Assembly: GCA_030589965.1 (NCBI GenBank)
Contig: JAUUZM010000002.1
Coordinates: 1 to 27,067, forward strand
Direction of reading: 5' to 3'
DNA length: 27,067 bases
Origin: Bacteroides sp.
Lineage (GTDB): Bacteria > Bacteroidota > Bacteroidia > Bacteroidales > SM23-62
Shown: in pieces, positions 16,495-25,346 of the stretch
Numbering within the stretch: position 1 is the first letter of the stretch
How the letters are laid out: every line of letters starts with the position of its first letter
The notes under the pieces: generated by a model
Seen by the model: the letters and a program-made list of their open reading frames with translations, nothing else
The model's database searches: none
What the model was told of the DNA's origin: nothing
Program-made: the position numbers and the translations under genes

Positions 16495-17381
16495 TCGGGC
16501 GATTCTGATTCTCTGTCCAGTAAGTTGAACCAATCCTTTATTTCAGTATCAAATTCCGTTGCCGGCAAAAAACGATCGGCAGGCAGGAGGTTTTTTCTGC
16601 TTTTCAGGCTTGACCTGAATATTTCGATCAATGATGGCTCCCAGGATGGCTTTTCCAGGAGACTTGCATATGCTTGTCCAAGTTGCATATAAAAATCACG
16701 GACCTGAAGGAACCTGGATTCATGCTTGCTGATAAAGCTTTCGAGGTTTCCATAGTTTCTCCTGATATTTTCAAACCTGTTTATTACATTCCTGCTTACC
16801 CTTGCGGGAAGTTGTTCCGGTTCTATTCCCCGTAAGAGGTATATTTCCGCGTAACGGTAAATTCCCAGTGTCCCAAAAGCATCAAGGTCATCACTAACCG
16901 AGAGCAGGTTAAGTAAATCAGGAGTTGAACCGGGAATGAATTCCCTTGTAGAGTATTTCAGGGATTTATCATCATGGTGTTCGATGGCCTGAAGAATGAT
17001 TTCCATGGAATCATCAGGGGGGTGTTCAGGTCCTGGAGTTTTGAGATTTTCCATGGAGCCGTTCAGGAAGCCGTCGCTGAGGAAAAAATTCTCACAGAGT
17101 CTCCGGCTCTCCATTCCATGCAGCTCTCCCCGGGTTTGGGTCAGACCGGTATCATGAAACCAGACTGAAATCAGGAGTTGCTCAGGATATGAGGTTGGAA
17201 TGTTTGCACCTGCTTTTTCAAGCATTAACAGTAAAAACCTGGCAAATGACCATACCCTGCCGTGATGTAAATGATCATGGGAGGGAAGGAATGTATTCTC
17301 AAAAAGTTTCCGGCAATGAAGTGAAAGGGGGGATAGCCAGTTTTCTTCTGCCTCTTTTATTTTTATTCCAATGCTTTTCAA
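16482..17381 (-). CDS. HD-domain phosphohydrolase
   Basis: A 299-residue cytoplasmic protein with a complete HD metal site: HLHHGRVW (37-44), HD at 76-77 (VWFHDTGL), EHHDD (134-138) and SVSDDLDAFG (161-170). HD proteins hydrolyse phosphate esters of nucleotides or signalling molecules; no substrate-specific motif or second domain is recognised, and the C-terminal 100 residues are mainly helical and lack known motifs. It is the last gene of the nfeD-CAP-pyk run, 17 bases after pyk. Its stop overlaps that of the fumarylacetoacetate-hydrolase gene by 13 bases, with no room for a separate intergenic terminator. Confidence 0.88.
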   Translation of the reverse strand: MKSIGIKIKEAEENWLSPLSLHCRKLFENTFLPSHDHLHHGRVWSFARFLLLMLEKAGANIPTSYPEQLLISVWFHDTGLTQTRGELHGMESRRLCENFFLSDGFLNGSMENLKTPGPEHPPDDSMEIILQAIEHHDDKSLKYSTREFIPGSTPDLLNLLSVSDDLDAFGTLGIYRYAEIYLLRGIEPEQLPARVSRNVINRFENIRRNYGNLESFISKHESRFLQVRDFYMQLGQAYASLLEKPSWEPSLIEIFRSSLKSRKNLLPADRFLPATEFDTEIKDWFNLLDRESESPDHLT

Positions 17382-17398
17382 AACGAGTATTTGTATTC

Positions 17399-18838
17399 TT
17401 AAACGTAACTCAGCTTCAGAATATTTGTCCGGCCCCTTTCATTGGTTGGAGTGCTGCCTATATGGATAACCACATCATCATCCTGTACCAGGTCCATTTC
17501 CTTCAAATGCTGAATTGATTTCTCTATGTATTCATCAATGCTTTTCGAAACTTCTGCATAATAGGCACGGACACCCCAGATAAGTGATAGTTTTCGAATG
17601 ACCCTGCGGTTATCGGTAAATGCAAATATGGATGCGGCAGGCCTGTGGCTTGCAATCCTGAGGGCTGTATAACCGGAATATGTAAAGGTGATAATAGCTT
17701 TGGCATTGGTCTGCTCAGCCATGCGGCAGGCGGAATAGCAAATAGAATCAGCAAGGAATGTACGGGTAAATTCTCTTGGTGGATTATTCCGGAAATAATT
17801 ATAGCCCTTTTCGGTGGTATCAATGATTCTTTGCATACTGTTAACCACTCCTACGGGGTACTTGCCTACTGAGGTTTCTCCGCTGAGCATAAGAGCATCC
17901 GCCCCATCCAGAACGGCATTGCCTACATCATTGGCTTCTGCCCGGGTAGGTCTGAAATTGGTGATCATACTTTCCATCATCTGGGTGGCAATGATTACCG
18001 GTTTGCTTCGACTGATGCATTTGCTTACCAGATTTTTCTGGATGAGGGGTACCTCGTCAAATGGAACTTCCACTCCCAGGTCTCCACGGGCCACCATGAT
18101 GCCGTCGGACATGTCAATAATCTGGTCTATTTCCGTCAGCGCTTCAGGTTTCTCTATTTTTGCAATCACCCGGGCAAGGGGTCTTTTACTATGTTTGATC
18201 AGCTCCTTTAATTCAAGGATATCGGTGACTCCACGAACAAATGAAAGGGCTATCCAGTCTATCCCATGTTCGAGGGCAAAGTTCGCATCTGTAATGTCTT
18301 TTTCAGTCAGGCTGGGTAAAGAGACCTTAGTCTGTGGAAGGTTTACTCCTTTATTTGAAGAGAGGACACCCCCGCTGATAACCTTTGTTGTGACCTCATC
18401 TTTTCCGTTCGTAGCAATCACTTCAAGACAAATCTTACCATCGTCAACCAGGATCTGTTCCCCCAATACCACGTCCTTGGCCAGAGGGGCATAGCTAAGG
18501 TAGGCCCGTTTTTCGTTTCCCGTAAGGGGTTTATTAAGCAGTTTGAATTCCTGACCATTTTGTAATTCGGTACCTTCCTCCATAACTCCAACCCTGAGTT
18601 TTGGTCCCTGAAGATCAGCGAGTATGGCAACATCGCAACCGTTTTCCTCATTGATCTCCTTGATAAGATTTATCATCTTCAGATGATCTTCATGACTGCC
18701 ATGGGAGAAATTCAGGCGGCAGACATCTATGCCTTCTTCAAATAATCCTTCGAGAACTTCCTTTGGTGCAGAAGCCGGGCCGAGTGTGGCAACAACCTTG
18801 GTATGAGATCGTTCGTGCCTAAGTTTTAATGGGCTCAT
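17399..18838 (-). CDS. pyk: Pyruvate kinase
   Basis: Glycolytic enzyme turning phosphoenolpyruvate and ADP into pyruvate and ATP. The 479-residue protein is full length: TKVVATLGPAS (13-23), CRLNFSHGSHE with Arg41 and Asn43, ADLQGPKLRVG, the active-site lysine in IAKIEKPEAL (about 216-225), MVARGDLGVEVPF and IIATQMMESM (about 238-277), then PTRAEANDVGNAVLDGADALMLSGET-type segment and a C-terminal alpha/beta domain that would bind allosteric effectors. Start ATG is 6 bases after the CAP-domain gene. It is embedded in the nfeD operon, so glycolytic flux control and envelope functions may share a transcript. Confidence 0.98.
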   Translation of the reverse strand: MSPLKLRHERSHTKVVATLGPASAPKEVLEGLFEEGIDVCRLNFSHGSHEDHLKMINLIKEINEENGCDVAILADLQGPKLRVGVMEEGTELQNGQEFKLLNKPLTGNEKRAYLSYAPLAKDVVLGEQILVDDGKICLEVIATNGKDEVTTKVISGGVLSSNKGVNLPQTKVSLPSLTEKDITDANFALEHGIDWIALSFVRGVTDILELKELIKHSKRPLARVIAKIEKPEALTEIDQIIDMSDGIMVARGDLGVEVPFDEVPLIQKNLVSKCISRSKPVIIATQMMESMITNFRPTRAEANDVGNAVLDGADALMLSGETSVGKYPVGVVNSMQRIIDTTEKGYNYFRNNPPREFTRTFLADSICYSACRMAEQTNAKAIITFTYSGYTALRIASHRPAASIFAFTDNRRVIRKLSLIWGVRAYYAEVSKSIDEYIEKSIQHLKEMDLVQDDDVVIHIGSTPTNERGRTNILKLSYV

Positions 18839-18844
18839 GGGGTT

Positions 18845-19501
18845 TTATTGGATGTAGTCTTTATAGGAGCGCGGAAGCAGTCCGAAACTCACTACACAAT
18901 TATACTTATAATTTTTATGTGGTTTTATGGATAATCCTATGGCATTGAATCTTGGATTCAGGATATTTTCCCGGTGTCCCAGATCTTCTATTCCCTTATC
19001 AATAAGCAGTTGAAGAACAATCTCTTCCGGTGTGTAATCACCGTAATAGATATTTTCACCAATCTCTATGTAATTTTCCATCAGGGGAGAATACCTGGCT
19101 TTAAAACCTTTATGTCCCTCTGTTCCCTTGACTCCGGACTTGGTGGCATGGCCCCTTGCCGCATTATAGAGATCTTTTTCGGGGATCAGCATAGGCAGAT
19201 CCTTCACCCTCTGGAGGTCCTGGTGGAGTGATTTGATATATTTATTACTCTTCAAATCCTTCAGAATAATATATTGTTTCAGGAATGTTTCTGCGAATCG
19301 GGGGCCATCCATTCTTGCAAGATTTTGAAGGAGGATTACTTTTTTTTCATCCCTGCTGAGAAAATCTGAATCCATCCCGGTATGGGCCAACATAACAATG
19401 GAATCATTCCATCCATTGAATTTATAGATATCCTGTGAATGGAGGTTAATCAGGGGGAGAAGTAATAGTATAAATGATATGGTATAAAGTCTATATATCA
19501 T
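18845..19501 (-). CDS. Secreted CAP-domain (SCP/PR-1-like) protein
   Basis: A 218-residue exported protein: signal peptide about 1-22 (ISFILLLLPLINLHSQ), a linker region, then a CAP domain from about 95. Typical CAP features are the ARGHATKSG segment (about 114-122), the GENIYYGDYTPEEIV segment (about 148-162) and GHRENILNPRFNAIGLSI (about 175-192). Bacterial CAP proteins are extracellular or periplasmic; their biochemical role is poorly defined. It lies 12 bases after the GNAT fragment and 6 bases before pyk in one minus-strand unit. Confidence 0.88.
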   Translation of the reverse strand: MIYRLYTISFILLLLPLINLHSQDIYKFNGWNDSIVMLAHTGMDSDFLSRDEKKVILLQNLARMDGPRFAETFLKQYIILKDLKSNKYIKSLHQDLQRVKDLPMLIPEKDLYNAARGHATKSGVKGTEGHKGFKARYSPLMENYIEIGENIYYGDYTPEEIVLQLLIDKGIEDLGHRENILNPRFNAIGLSIKPHKNYKYNCVVSFGLLPRSYKDYIQ

Positions 19502-19513
19502 AGTCTCTGAAGG

Positions 19514-19717
19514 CTAAAAACTCCAGTTTCTCATATAATTGTTTTCTATGTCCTCCATTACAAGCAGTCGGCCACCAGGTTTATTGCATCTTTCAATTAT
19601 CTCCGGACTATCTTCTCTTTCGGGTTGGGTCAGATCACATTGAGTCCATACTTCAAAGAGTGAGGGGTAATCGGCAGGGCTATAGTCCCGGGTATTAATT
19701 CTGGGTTTTGCCTTCAT
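19514..19717 (-). pseudogene. Truncated GNAT N-acetyltransferase fragment
   Basis: A 67-residue frame that resembles only the first part of a GNAT acetyltransferase: the N-terminal strand and helix region (INTRDYSPADYPSLFEVW), ERCNKPGGRLLVMED, then an abrupt end NNYMRNWSF. The acetyl-CoA binding motif (R/Q-x-x-G-x-G/A) and the second half of the fold are absent, so it cannot be a working enzyme of the known type. Its ATG overlaps the end of nfeD by 23 bases, and it ends 12 bases before the CAP-domain gene, so it sits cleanly inside the operon. An internal or 3' deletion that kept the operon spacing is the simplest reading. It may still be translated. Confidence 0.6.
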
Positions 19718-21116
19718 CCTTAACTACGTAGAGTTGTCCATGCATGTACCTGAGAACTTTCACCTTCTCATCCTTATTGATATATCCGTAATCAGATACG
19801 GCATCATAGATCTCATCATCAATCAGTACTTTCCCCGAGGGTCTCAGAACGGATTCTGCCAGGCCTGTTTTTCCGATCAGATCTTTTTCTTCACTGCCAA
19901 CACCCAGGAAGCCGTCATCCACATCCAGTTCTTTGTCCAGTGCCATCCCTGCAAAGGCCTTGTTGGTAAACAATTGTTTTCCCAGGTAAAGGGAGATAAC
20001 CAGGGAGGCGAACATGGAACTAATTACAATAAAGAATTTTTTAATCACCTCAGCGAAGGCAATATTCCATTCAAGTTCAAAAACAAAATTATCTACCATA
20101 GCCAGGGTGAGTCCGGTTATAACCAGCAATATTCCCGGTATTCCGGCAATGCCGAATCCGGGAATGGCAACTAACTCTACGATTATTAGTATGAGTCCGA
20201 CTGCAAACATCACCATCTCCCAGTTTTGCGCAAGTCCCTCGAGATACAGGGGCGCGAAATAAAGGACAGCGGCGATGGCGGAGGCTGCTATTGGGAAGCC
20301 TATGCCGGGGGACTGAAGTTCGAAGTAGATGCCACCCACCAGTATCATTATCAGGATACTGCTGACAACAGGACTCAGCAACAGTCCAATGATTTTATCA
20401 AGGGTAGTGGATTTATGTCTCACAATATCGTAGTTTGAGATTGTTGCCATTGAGAGGACCTCCTCAAGATCTTCTGCCAGTCCCTCACAATACCCATGCC
20501 TGATAGCTTCTTCGGCAGTAAAGGTCAGGACTTTCCCGGTATCCGAGATCCCTTCAACATACAATGAAGGATCCACCATTGCTTCAGCAACACTGGGATC
20601 CCTGTGCCATTCAATGATGGTGTCGTTTCCGGTAATGATGGTGTCCTTGCCATGTGATTCGGCAGTGGCCCTCATCATGGACCGCATAAAAGACTGGTAT
20701 TTATCCGGAACCACTGCTCCTTGCTGATCCACCACAGTCGCTGCTCCGATGCTGCCCCCCGGGCGCATATAGATACTGTCACAGGCAATGGAGATCAGGG
20801 CTCCCGCGGATGCGGCATTATTATCTATAAAAACCCAGACCGGGATATCACTGTTCAGGATTATGGTCCGCATGGAATCGGCAGTATTCAGCGCTCCCCC
20901 ATACGTATTCATCCGGATCAGGATGAGGTCGGCGTCCAGGTTATTTGCTTCCTCAAATGCCTTCTGTGTGAGTCTCCAGGCCGGGGGTGCAATATTTTCA
21001 ACAATTTCGAAGGTATAAACCTTGAATTTTTTCAGCTGTTCTTCTTCAGCGGCAGGTTGTGCTGACAAACCGAACAGGGCAGTCAGGATTAAAAAATAGA
21101 TGAGCTTTCTTTGCAT
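19695..21116 (-). CDS. NfeD-family membrane-bound serine protease (long form)
   Basis: A 473-residue protein with signal peptide (about 1-20), a ClpP-class protease domain (about 32-225), membrane helices between about 245 and 390 (four or five), and a C-terminal OB-fold (about 405-470, with DLIGKTGLAESVLRPSGKV). The nucleophile is Ser103 in NNAASAGALIS; Lys139 in VPDKYQSF is the likely general base of the Ser-Lys dyad. Long-form NfeD proteins cleave membrane or membrane-associated proteins and often pair with a stomatin/flotillin-like partner gene; none is present beside it here. It is the first gene of the minus-strand run down to the HD-domain gene and is divergent from purB across a 56-base gap. 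Confidence 0.93.
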   Translation of the reverse strand: MQRKLIYFLILTALFGLSAQPAAEEEQLKKFKVYTFEIVENIAPPAWRLTQKAFEEANNLDADLILIRMNTYGGALNTADSMRTIILNSDIPVWVFIDNNAASAGALISIACDSIYMRPGGSIGAATVVDQQGAVVPDKYQSFMRSMMRATAESHGKDTIITGNDTIIEWHRDPSVAEAMVDPSLYVEGISDTGKVLTFTAEEAIRHGYCEGLAEDLEEVLSMATISNYDIVRHKSTTLDKIIGLLLSPVVSSILIMILVGGIYFELQSPGIGFPIAASAIAAVLYFAPLYLEGLAQNWEMVMFAVGLILIIVELVAIPGFGIAGIPGILLVITGLTLAMVDNFVFELEWNIAFAEVIKKFFIVISSMFASLVISLYLGKQLFTNKAFAGMALDKELDVDDGFLGVGSEEKDLIGKTGLAESVLRPSGKVLIDDEIYDAVSDYGYINKDEKVKVLRYMHGQLYVVKDEGKTQN

Positions 21117-21144
21117 GGTTTAAAAATACAAAATAAAAAACTTC

Positions 21145-21152
21145 TAACTTTG
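21145..21152 (+). promoter_or_regulatory. Candidate -7 element for purB
   Basis: TAACTTTG matches TAnnTTTG exactly, 20 bases before the purB ATG in the divergent nfeD/purB gap. A leader of roughly 15 bases is implied. No clear -33 TTG is seen at the usual spacing. Confidence 0.45.
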
Positions 21153-21172
21153 CAGTTCTAAACTGATATGAC

Positions 21173-22525
21173 ATGAAAATTTCTGAACTCTCAGCCATTT
21201 CACCCATTGACGGGAGATATCGTTCAAAAGTCGAAGAGCTGGCTCCCTTCTTTTCTGAATTCGGACTGATCCGATACCGGGTTTTTGTGGAAGTTGAATA
21301 CTTCATAGCCCTGTGTGAACTGCCTTTGCCTCAGCTGGGTGGAGTGGATGCGGGTATTTTTGAAAAATTGAGGGCGATTTATACGGAGTTTTCTGTAGCT
21401 GATGCCGGTCAGGTCAAGGCTCATGAAAAAATTACCAACCATGATGTAAAGGCTGTAGAGTACTTTGTCAAGGAAAAATTTGATGAGCTCGGACTGGAGA
21501 AGCAGAAGGAATTTATCCATTTCGGACTGACATCACAGGATATTAATAATACAGCCACACCACTTTCTCTGAAAGATGCCATGGCTAAGGTATATTACCC
21601 TGTGCTGGGAGATTTACTTGGAATGCTTCGTGAGCGCTGCGAGGAATGGGCCAGCATGCCTATGCTGGGTAAAACACATGGGCAACCTGCATCTCCGACA
21701 ATAATGGGCAAGGAAATGAGGGTGTTCCTGCAGAGACTTGAAATCCAGCAAGCATCCTTGCGGGAAATTCCCTATATGGGGAAGTTTGGAGGTGCTACGG
21801 GAAATTTCAATGCCCACCATGTGGCATATCCCGCGGTGGACTGGTTACTTTTTGCGGATCGGTTTGTGAGTGAGAAACTCGGGCTCCTGCGTCAGCAGTG
21901 CACTACTCAGATTGAACATTACGATGAATTAGCGGCCCTTTTTGATAACCTGAAAAGGATCAATACGGTATTACTGGATCTGTCCAGAGATATCTGGTCC
22001 TATATCTCATCTGAATATTTTAAGCAAAAGATTAAAAAAGGGGAGGTGGGATCATCTGTTATGCCGCATAAGGTAAATCCTATTGACTTTGAAAATGCTG
22101 AAGGTAACCTGGGAGTCGCCAATGCACTCTATGAACACCTGAGTAGCAAACTGCCGGTATCAAGGCTTCAGAGGGATCTGACTGATTCTACAGTACTTCG
22201 GAACATAGGTGTGCCTTTGGCCCATACGGTCATTGCCATGAAATCACTTCAGAAAGGTATGGGGAAACTCATCATTAATGAGGATAAGATGAGAGAGGAT
22301 CTGAACCAGAATTGGGCCGTTGTCACAGAAGCGATACAGACCATTTTGCGCAGGGAGGGGTACCCCAAACCATACGAGGCCCTTAAAGATCTGACGCGAT
22401 GCAATAAAATCATAAGCCGTGAGATAATACATACCTTCATAGATTCGTTAGATTTAGATAAGGATGTAATTGAAGAGATGAAAAGGATATCACCTGAAAA
22501 CTACACCGGCATCCAGGCAAACTAA
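21173..22525 (+). CDS. purB: Adenylosuccinate lyase
   Basis: Catalyses two fumarate-releasing steps of purine synthesis: SAICAR to AICAR and adenylosuccinate to AMP, as a cytoplasmic tetramer. The 450-residue protein opens MKISELSAISPIDGRYRSKV, typical of the longer E. coli-like purB branch. It contains HFGLTSQDINNTA (about 117-129), GKTHGQPASPT (about 165-175) with a catalytic histidine, and the fumarase/lyase signature GSSVMPHKVNP (about 293-303) with the catalytic serine loop. The gene is intact and followed after 21 bases by the ABC exporter gene; the pair may be co-transcribed although unrelated in function. Confidence 0.97.
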   Translation: MKISELSAISPIDGRYRSKVEELAPFFSEFGLIRYRVFVEVEYFIALCELPLPQLGGVDAGIFEKLRAIYTEFSVADAGQVKAHEKITNHDVKAVEYFVKEKFDELGLEKQKEFIHFGLTSQDINNTATPLSLKDAMAKVYYPVLGDLLGMLRERCEEWASMPMLGKTHGQPASPTIMGKEMRVFLQRLEIQQASLREIPYMGKFGGATGNFNAHHVAYPAVDWLLFADRFVSEKLGLLRQQCTTQIEHYDELAALFDNLKRINTVLLDLSRDIWSYISSEYFKQKIKKGEVGSSVMPHKVNPIDFENAEGNLGVANALYEHLSSKLPVSRLQRDLTDSTVLRNIGVPLAHTVIAMKSLQKGMGKLIINEDKMREDLNQNWAVVTEAIQTILRREGYPKPYEALKDLTRCNKIISREIIHTFIDSLDLDKDVIEEMKRISPENYTGIQAN

Positions 22526-22546
22526 TCTTCGGATCGAGACCATCTT

Positions 22547-24364
22547 ATGAATAGATTTAAAGTCATCATTGGCTACATAAAACCTTATTGGGTCTTTGCC
22601 CTATTGAATATAGTATTCAATGTGCTTTCAGCATTTTTCGCATTGTTTTCTTTCGTAATGGCCATTCCGTTTCTCAACATTCTTTTCAAGCGTCAGGAAC
22701 TTGTATATGAATCCATGCCTTTTGCATTTAATATGGAGGCCATCCAGCATAATTTCAATTATTTCCTCAGCAAGGTGATAAGCGAGAATGGTGATGGTCC
22801 TGCGCTTATGATAGTATCTGTCATGGTCGTCATAATGGCCCTGCTGAAAACGGGATTTAAATTCCTGGCAAATTATTTCATCACCCCGGTCAGGGTAGGG
22901 ACCGTTAAGGATATCCGCAACAAGGTCTACAGTAAAACACTGAGGCTTCCCATGTCCTACTTTTCAAATTCCCGGAAAGGAGATATTATGGCAAGGGTGG
23001 GGATGGATGTCAATGAAATAGAGCTTTCAGTTATGAGCTCCCTGGAGATGGTATTCCGTGATCCGATAACCATCATTGTTTTTCTCATTTCCATGTTTGT
23101 TATTAACTACCAGCTGACACTCATTGCTCTGGTGCTTCTCCCTTTCTCGGGACTCCTCATTGGCAGGATAGGTAAAAATCTCCGAAAACATTCCATGAAG
23201 CTTCAGACCCAGCAGGGAACATTGCTTTCCATACTGGAGGAGACCCTTTCAGGGATGCGTATAGTAAAAGCCTTTAACGGTGAGCGAAAAATGACCCGGA
23301 AATTCACCGAGTTAAACCAGAACTTCTCGGATACCCTTTCCAGGGTACACAGGAGAAGATTCCTGGCTTCCCCCATGAGTGAGTTCATGGGTACCCTGGT
23401 AATGATGGTATTAATGTATTTGGGAGGAAGATTAGTTCTGAACGAGAACTCTGCACTTGATCCGGGATCCTTTATCGCTTATCTCATCGTATTCTCCCAG
23501 ATAATAACTCCGGCGAAAGCCTTTTCTACCGGCTATTATAATATCCAGAAGGGAATGGCTGCTTTCGAAAGGGTGGAAGATATTCTTGAAACAGAGGTAA
23601 AGATTAAGGATGCAGTGAATTCTCGGCCAGTCAGGGATTTTGATACAGAAGTAGAGTACAGGGATGTATCATTTGCCTATAATACCGAGCTGGTACTTCA
23701 AAATATTGACCTGAAAATAAGGAAAGGCCAAACCATTGCTATCGTCGGGAAATCCGGATCCGGAAAATCCACCCTGGTTGACCTACTGCCCAGATTTATA
23801 GATCCTAAGACCGGAAGTGTCCTGATAAACGGTGAGGAGATCAATAAATTTAAAATAGCTGATTTGAGGAATCTCATGGGAATTGTCAGCCAGCAATCCA
23901 TCCTATTTAATGACAGTTTTTTTAATAATATTGCCTTTGGATTGGATGATGTTCCGGAAGAAGAAGTGATTGCAGCAGCTAAGATTGCCAATGCTCACGA
24001 TTTTATTATGGAGACTGTTAATGGGTATCAAACCAGCGTTGGTGATGCCGGATCCAAGTTGTCGGGCGGTCAACGACAACGAATAAGCATAGCACGAGCC
24101 CTGCTGAAAAACCCACCTATTTTAATACTTGATGAAGCAACCTCTTCGCTCGATACAGAGTCTGAGAAGTATGTGCAGGAAGCGATTGAGAATCTGATGA
24201 AGAACAGGACGTCCATCGTAATTGCACACAGACTCTCAACGGTAAAATATGCCGACGAGATCATTGTAATAGAGGAGGGTAGAATTGAGGAGCGGGGAAC
24301 GCATGATGAACTAATCAGGAAGAAAGGCCTGTATGCGAAGTACCATATGCTCCAAATGGTTTAG
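22547..24364 (+). CDS. MsbA-like ABC exporter (membrane and ATPase domains fused)
   Basis: A 605-residue half-transporter working as a homodimer in the inner membrane. Six transmembrane helices fill about 10-330; the nucleotide-binding domain follows from about 365 with Walker A GKSGSGKST (about 401), signature LSGGQRQR (about 505), Walker B LILDEATSSLD (about 526) and H-loop IAHRLS. Sequence and layout are of the MsbA/lipid exporter type, and Bacteroidota commonly place such a gene beside a glycosyltransferase, as here (33-base gap). It likely flips lipid A-core or another lipid-linked glycan. Drug or peptide export cannot be excluded, since substrate is not readable from these motifs. Confidence 0.92.
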   Translation: MNRFKVIIGYIKPYWVFALLNIVFNVLSAFFALFSFVMAIPFLNILFKRQELVYESMPFAFNMEAIQHNFNYFLSKVISENGDGPALMIVSVMVVIMALLKTGFKFLANYFITPVRVGTVKDIRNKVYSKTLRLPMSYFSNSRKGDIMARVGMDVNEIELSVMSSLEMVFRDPITIIVFLISMFVINYQLTLIALVLLPFSGLLIGRIGKNLRKHSMKLQTQQGTLLSILEETLSGMRIVKAFNGERKMTRKFTELNQNFSDTLSRVHRRRFLASPMSEFMGTLVMMVLMYLGGRLVLNENSALDPGSFIAYLIVFSQIITPAKAFSTGYYNIQKGMAAFERVEDILETEVKIKDAVNSRPVRDFDTEVEYRDVSFAYNTELVLQNIDLKIRKGQTIAIVGKSGSGKSTLVDLLPRFIDPKTGSVLINGEEINKFKIADLRNLMGIVSQQSILFNDSFFNNIAFGLDDVPEEEVIAAAKIANAHDFIMETVNGYQTSVGDAGSKLSGGQRQRISIARALLKNPPILILDEATSSLDTESEKYVQEAIENLMKNRTSIVIAHRLSTVKYADEIIVIEEGRIEERGTHDELIRKKGLYAKYHMLQMV

Positions 24365-24400
24365 GAAAGTTTTTTTGAACGAAATTATTAATTCCTGGTG

Positions 24401-25273
24401 ATGACGAAGGTTTGCGGATTCAGTTTTGTACGTAATGCAGAGAAGTTTTCCTACCCTGTGGTTGAGGCAGTTCAATCCATTCTCCCTGTTTGTGACAAGT
24501 TTATTATGAGCGTGGGCGATTCTGAGGATGGTACTATGGACCTGATTAAATCAATCCCATCTGATAAGATAGAGATCATTGAAAGTACATGGGACCAGTC
24601 CACCCGCAAAAACGGGGAAGTATTATCCAGGGAAACCAATAAAGCATTCGATCATATCCCCGAAGATTACGAGTGGGCTTTTTACATACAGGCCGATGAG
24701 GTAATTCATGAGAAATACCATGCACCTATACTAGCCTCCATGGAGGAATGGCGGGATCACCCGGAGGTAGAAGGCCTGCTTTTCGAATACCTTCATTTTT
24801 TCGGCAGTTATGATTATAATGCCGATTCACGTTCCTGGTACAGGCATGAGATCAGGATTGTGAGGAATGATAAAAGAATTCGCTCATACAAGGATGCTCA
24901 GGGCTTCCGTATCGAAAACCGCAAACTCAACGTGAAACCGGCCAGGGCATGCATGTACCATTATGGCTGGGTCCGTCCCCCTGAAATCATGCAGCAGAAA
25001 CACGTCAATTTTAACAAGTTTTACCATAGTGATGAGTGGGTCGACCGTAAAGTTAATCACACACAACTATACGATTACTCCTCCGTAGATTCAATCAGCC
25101 GATTTCAGGATTCCCATCCCAGGGTCATGCAGGACAGGATCAAAAAACTCAACTGGAAAATTGATCTTGATGAAAACAAAAAAAGCTTCAAGACCTCAGA
25201 CCGCCTCCTTTACTGGATAGAGCAAAAAACCGGAAAGCGCCTGTTCGAATACCAGAATTTCAATCTTATCTGA
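24401..25273 (+). CDS. Glycosyltransferase family 2 protein
   Basis: A 290-residue cytoplasmic or membrane-associated GT-A fold enzyme that would transfer a sugar from a nucleotide-sugar donor. It opens MTKVCGFSFVRNAEKFSYPV, continues with DKFIMSVGDSEDGTMDLI (about 33-50), and has the metal-binding acidic motif in FYIQADEVIH (about 93-102). A GTG three bases upstream (24398) could also serve, but the ATG is preferred. No membrane helix is obvious. It lies 36 bases after the MsbA-like gene, so an LPS core or other envelope glycan step is the natural guess. Donor and acceptor sugars are unknown. The gene converges on the lipoprotein gene with 27 bases between stops. Confidence 0.9.
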   Translation: MTKVCGFSFVRNAEKFSYPVVEAVQSILPVCDKFIMSVGDSEDGTMDLIKSIPSDKIEIIESTWDQSTRKNGEVLSRETNKAFDHIPEDYEWAFYIQADEVIHEKYHAPILASMEEWRDHPEVEGLLFEYLHFFGSYDYNADSRSWYRHEIRIVRNDKRIRSYKDAQGFRIENRKLNVKPARACMYHYGWVRPPEIMQQKHVNFNKFYHSDEWVDRKVNHTQLYDYSSVDSISRFQDSHPRVMQDRIKKLNWKIDLDENKKSFKTSDRLLYWIEQKTGKRLFEYQNFNLI

Positions 25274-25346
25274 TCTGGAAGACCCGGATTCACTGCTTCA
25301 TCAATAAATCCTTCCGATTTTACTGATTCCTTCACCTTCCAGATCA
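25271..25346. repeat. Inverted repeat across the convergent gene junction
   Basis: TGATCTGGAAG (25271-25281, starting at the glycosyltransferase stop) and its exact complement CTTCCAGATCA (25336-25346, inside the lipoprotein 3' end) are 54 bases apart, with a smaller GGATT/AATCC pair inside. Transcripts from either gene could fold here. No T-run follows, so it is not a classical intrinsic terminator. Confidence 0.35.

Noticed and set aside
17814..18494. 226-codon plus-strand frame opposite pyk
   Set aside because: Antisense to a complete pyruvate kinase; no domain recognised.
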